The notes under the pieces were generated by a model. The model was not told where the DNA came from and ran no database searches. It saw only the letters and a program-made list of their open reading frames with translations. The position numbers and the translations under genes are program-made. From UBA11403 sp963784615 (lineage in GTDB: Bacteria; Pseudomonadota; Gammaproteobacteria; Legionellales; Legionellaceae), in assembly GCA_963784615.1 (NCBI GenBank), contig CAWASG010000001.1, forward strand, positions 930,001 through 994,000: a stretch of DNA of 64,000 bases. The letters are read 5' to 3'. Positions 61,685 to 64,000 of the stretch are shown in pieces (positions within the stretch are counted from its first letter, which is position 1; each line of letters opens with the position of its first letter).

Positions 61685-63741
61685 TTGTATCCTCTCCATA
61701 TCACAGGGTAAGCGCTGTATAATCCCGATGCCCATAACCCATGAACACCTCAAAATGAAACTAATTTAGTTTTTTCAAATAATTTACTTGACACGATTTT
61801 TTCCAAAAAAACGAGAAATCAACACCATCCACTGTTCAATCAAATACACGACCGTAAAGCAACACCACGATCCCTTCAGGATCGAATTCACCAACAACCG
61901 TACCCGCCCAAGTCTTAAAATTTTATGAACGGTTATTCCCTATCCATGCGCGAAAAATTTGCCTAAAAAAAGGCATGTTATTATTAATGTTCTTGATGGC
62001 AATGGCATAATAAAACTGATGAGTCTCACTGATATAAAGAAAACATTAGAAAAACTAACAGTAGATATTGATGCTATTGCAGATCCTCATGTAGCCGCCG
62101 GTCAAAGAACATTATTTGGTTTGGTTGAGGTCTTAGTCGAAGCTAATGCCGCTCAGGGGAAAACCATCCAGCAGTTGAAGGATGAAGTTAACCGACTCAA
62201 GGGCGAACAAGGCAAACCGGAGATTCGAAAGCAAAAAACAGGTGCTGATGCAGTTGACCCAAAACATTCGTCTGAAGCAGATAGAAAGAGGCGCGGTGAT
62301 CAAAAACCACGGGCAAAAAAAAACAAAAAGAAAAACACCGTTAAGATTGATCGACGAGTAGATTGCGATGTTGACAAAGACAGCTTGCCACCGGATGCAA
62401 AGTTCCAAGGGTATGAGACGCGAGTCGTGCAGGATATTAACATCAATACAGACAATGTTGAGTTTAGGGTGGCCGTTTATTATTCCAAGTCATTGAAAAA
62501 AACATTTTTAGGTAAGCTTCCCGATGGCTATAAGGGTGAATTTGGCCCCGGAATTCGATCGTTGGTGATTACATTATACAGAGACTCCAGCATGACAGAG
62601 CCGGCGATTACGCGGTTTTTTAAAACGTTCGGTATTCAAATTGCAAAATCCACGATATCCCGCATGATTACTGAGGGTCACGACCTATTTCATCAGGAAA
62701 AAGAAGACATTATTAATGCTGGATTGAAAGCAAACACTTATCAGCACGTGGACGACACCGGGTGTAGAGTCAATGGGAAAAATCACTATACCCACATTTT
62801 ATGCAATCCCTACTTCACCGGATTTTTCACGCGGCCCAAAAAAGATCGCTTAACCTTGCTTGCCATCCTTTGCCGCAGCGAATTGAAGTTTAAATTTAAC
62901 GAGTCAGCCTACGCGCTCATGAGTGAATTTGGCTTATCAGCTTTGCGCTTGGCCGAGCTGAAAAAAGCGGTTAATAGCGAAATTTTGATGAACGAACAAT
63001 TGGATGAGCTTTTAGACCGGCTTTTTCCTAATCCTAAAAAACACTTAACCAATCGTCGTATCATTCGTGAGTCAGCAGCCATCGTTTATTATCAAAGCTC
63101 CGAATATGCCATTAAGCATCTCTTGTGTGATGACGCCCCGCAATTCAATAAAATTGCCAAATACAAGTCGCTATGCTGGGTGCATGAAGGGCGTCATTAC
63201 AAAAAACTAACGCCGTTTGTGAGGCACCACCAAGTTATTTTGGATAATTTTATTGAGAAATTCTGGGATTATTACGGTGCATTACTTAAGTATAAGCAGA
63301 GTCCGTCAAACAAAATTGCGAAAAAATTATCCAGGGAATTTGACGTCTTGTTTTCAACAAAAACAGGTTATGCTGCCTTAGATGAGCGGATTGCCAGAAC
63401 GCTCACAAAGAAAAAATCATTATTGCTTCCATTGGCGTTCCCTTTTCTTCCTCTTCATAATAATCCCGCCGAACTCGGTGCCAGAGCTCAAGCCCGCATG
63501 CGCGACATCAACCTTCAGACCGTCAGTGAGAATGGTACAAAAACAAAAGATACGTTCGCAACCATTGTCCTAACGGCCAGAAAGCATAGCGTTAATATCT
63601 ATAATTATGTTTATGATCGAATAACCAAAAAATTTGAAATGCCATCTCTGGCAAATTTGATTGCGGATAAATTCAGCTTAGAAAATTGCCCTGCCTAAAT
63701 CGCTATTATTGCATTTACCCTGTGATATGGAGAGGATACAA
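61685..63741. mobile_element. IS66-family element with tnpC only (ISBst12-like), 2,057 bp
   Basis: Exact inverted ends of 27 bases: TTGTATCCTCTCCATATCAC (61685 onwards, continuing AGGGTAA to 61711) and the inverse at 63715-63741 ending GAGAGGATACAA. A single transposase gene fills the inside, with no tnpA/tnpB, as in the ISBst12 subgroup. The ends share the TGTRTCCT start with the other IS66 element. No clear 8-bp target duplication. The left end overlaps the first codons of the reverse transcriptase frame. Confidence 0.85.
62019..63698 (+). CDS. tnpC: IS66-family transposase (TnpC), single-gene type
   Basis: 559 residues from the ATG at 62019 (an in-frame TTG at 61959 would add 20). N-terminal coiled coil (about 35-65, QQLKDEVNRLKGEQ), a basic Lys-rich linker (about 85-115), then the DDE domain: first Asp in YQHVDDTGCRV (about 243-253), the DDAPQFNKI block near 368-376, and Glu in LHNNPAELGARAQARMRDIN near 497-516, the standard IS66 C-terminal signature. 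No frameshift is needed. It looks intact. Confidence 0.93.
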   Translation: MSLTDIKKTLEKLTVDIDAIADPHVAAGQRTLFGLVEVLVEANAAQGKTIQQLKDEVNRLKGEQGKPEIRKQKTGADAVDPKHSSEADRKRRGDQKPRAKKNKKKNTVKIDRRVDCDVDKDSLPPDAKFQGYETRVVQDININTDNVEFRVAVYYSKSLKKTFLGKLPDGYKGEFGPGIRSLVITLYRDSSMTEPAITRFFKTFGIQIAKSTISRMITEGHDLFHQEKEDIINAGLKANTYQHVDDTGCRVNGKNHYTHILCNPYFTGFFTRPKKDRLTLLAILCRSELKFKFNESAYALMSEFGLSALRLAELKKAVNSEILMNEQLDELLDRLFPNPKKHLTNRRIIRESAAIVYYQSSEYAIKHLLCDDAPQFNKIAKYKSLCWVHEGRHYKKLTPFVRHHQVILDNFIEKFWDYYGALLKYKQSPSNKIAKKLSREFDVLFSTKTGYAALDERIARTLTKKKSLLLPLAFPFLPLHNNPAELGARAQARMRDINLQTVSENGTKTKDTFATIVLTARKHSVNIYNYVYDRITKKFEMPSLANLIADKFSLENCPA

Positions 63742-63758
63742 TTTTTGGTTTATCATTA

Positions 63759-64000
63759 ATGCTGTATTGGTCAAATGCTTGGTCTGTGATGATGCAGACA
63801 GGGCCACTTGAACCCGTTGATAGTATTTTCGCTGACATGGATCCAAATGCGCACATTCTTGAGGATTTTTATCGAAGCAAATTGGCGCATTGCATTCTAC
63901 TGAATTTCCCCTTGTTATCATTGGACGAAAAAAGAAAATTATCGACTACCGAAGCTTCCCGAGCGCTACTGGCGCAGTGTCGGTTGGCGGAGTTTTGTCA
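63759..64000 (+). CDS. Unrecognised protein, partial at window end
   Basis: An open frame from the ATG at 63759 (MLYWSNAWSVMMQTGPLEPV, then DSIFADMDPNAHILEDF) to the window edge, 80 codons without a stop. It starts 18 bases outside the right end of the IS66 element, with GGAGAGG inside the terminal repeat as a possible distant ribosome binding site. Alternative starts are ATGs at 63789/63792. I do not recognise the family. Confidence 0.5.
   Translation, partial: MLYWSNAWSVMMQTGPLEPVDSIFADMDPNAHILEDFYRSKLAHCILLNFPLLSLDEKRKLSTTEASRALLAQCRLAEFC

Larger units (their letters stand above)
58312..61699 (-). pseudogene. Free-standing reverse transcriptase split by a group II intron and frameshifted at G9
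   Basis: Exon 1 (61699-60683) encodes the palm: IRADIKSFYKSIQ (motif A), GIALRGPLSQFFSGIFLKPL (with SQ instead of the SP of group II enzymes), IRYQDDILILCPT (YxDD = YQDD) and FHFLGI. At a run of nine G (60846-60854 on the plus strand as C) the frame must shift by one to continue HARTLRKAREQVQQM, SYLHRWTLWW. The intron (60682-58476) interrupts the codon after TGG TGG G. Exon 2 (58475-58312) resumes VRTSEKWHYIELLKWYLAVC, WDGV and stops at 58312. Spliced and corrected it would be ~393 residues. The ATG used lies in the terminal repeat of the next IS. Confidence 0.82.

Noticed and set aside
56320..61753. Diversity-generating retroelement (RT with SQ motif near a variable protein)
   Set aside because: No template/variable repeat pair with adenine-specific differences and no Avd gene was seen; the RT C-terminus is of another type.
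1..64000. CRISPR arrays
   Set aside because: All repeats found are palindromic, dispersed and not regularly spaced; no cas genes.
1..64000. tRNA or rRNA genes
   Set aside because: No cloverleaf with the conserved GTTCRANYC arm or rRNA sequence was recognised by eye on either strand; a covariance search would be decisive.

Overview
The window looks like a Legionellales-type gammaproteobacterium (Legionella / Coxiella / Berkiella relatives). The main reason is the adjacent minus-strand pair dotL(icmO)-dotM(icmP) of the Dot/Icm type IVB secretion system. Supporting this are several large proteins without housekeeping homology that look like secreted effectors, a eukaryote-type pyruvate decarboxylase, an EF-P hydroxylase (epmC), and heavy decoration with palindromic repeats. 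No rRNA, tRNA or CRISPR array was seen. The exact genus cannot be fixed from the sequence alone.

Layout. 0.5-3.4 kb: cold-shock protein, pyrE, proC, a DUF2845 secreted protein and a small conserved protein. 3.5-8.5 kb (minus): effector-like gene, dotL, dotM. 8.8-12.2 kb: compact flagellar/T3SS-like operon flgB-flgC-fliE-fliF-X-fliH with no fliG in its usual place. 12.4-16.1 kb: class II amidotransferase and a 923-residue effector-like protein. 16.4-20.3 kb: pyruvate decarboxylase, FUSC-like membrane protein and NAD malic enzyme. 20.8-25.9 kb: small membrane protein, rhodanese, coiled-coil protein, kinase-like effector candidate, Maf, outer-membrane protein, EpmC. 26-30 kb (minus): nitrilase-tldD-acyl-CoA ligase operon. 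30.1-36 kb: pyruvate oxidase-like enzyme, a deleted Fic gene, and pyruvate dehydrogenase E1alpha-E1beta-E2. 36.3-39.6 kb: cytochrome bd oxidase cydP-cydA-cydB-cydX. 39.6-46.1 kb: M20 hydrolase, astA, and a potABCD polyamine transporter lying exactly between two direct copies of a ~218-bp MITE. 46.1-49.9 kb: MazG-like, glyoxalase I, S4 and VF530 proteins, then a leucine-rich-repeat effector candidate.

From about 50 kb to the end the window is accessory DNA. It holds a 3.2-kb IS66-family transposon (with a passenger gene, convergent tnpC versus tnpBA, and a textbook -1 ribosomal frameshift signal in tnpC), an AlpA-like regulator plus DUF927 NTPase with inverted GGGACA motifs downstream (replication or satellite module), a candidate abiF-type noncoding RNA in front of a decayed Abi_2/AbiF gene, and an effector-like gene. 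These are followed by a free-standing reverse transcriptase gene that is both split by a complete group II intron and frameshifted at a run of nine Gs, and by a second, tnpC-only IS66 element.

How the genes work together. Central metabolism here converges on pyruvate: malic enzyme makes it, and pyruvate dehydrogenase, pyruvate oxidase-like and pyruvate decarboxylase enzymes consume it. Cytochrome bd oxidase would support microaerobic respiration. DotL/DotM form the coupling complex that would export the candidate effectors scattered through the window. Dispersed repeats (at least four families) sit in most intergenic gaps, and some directly abut start codons.
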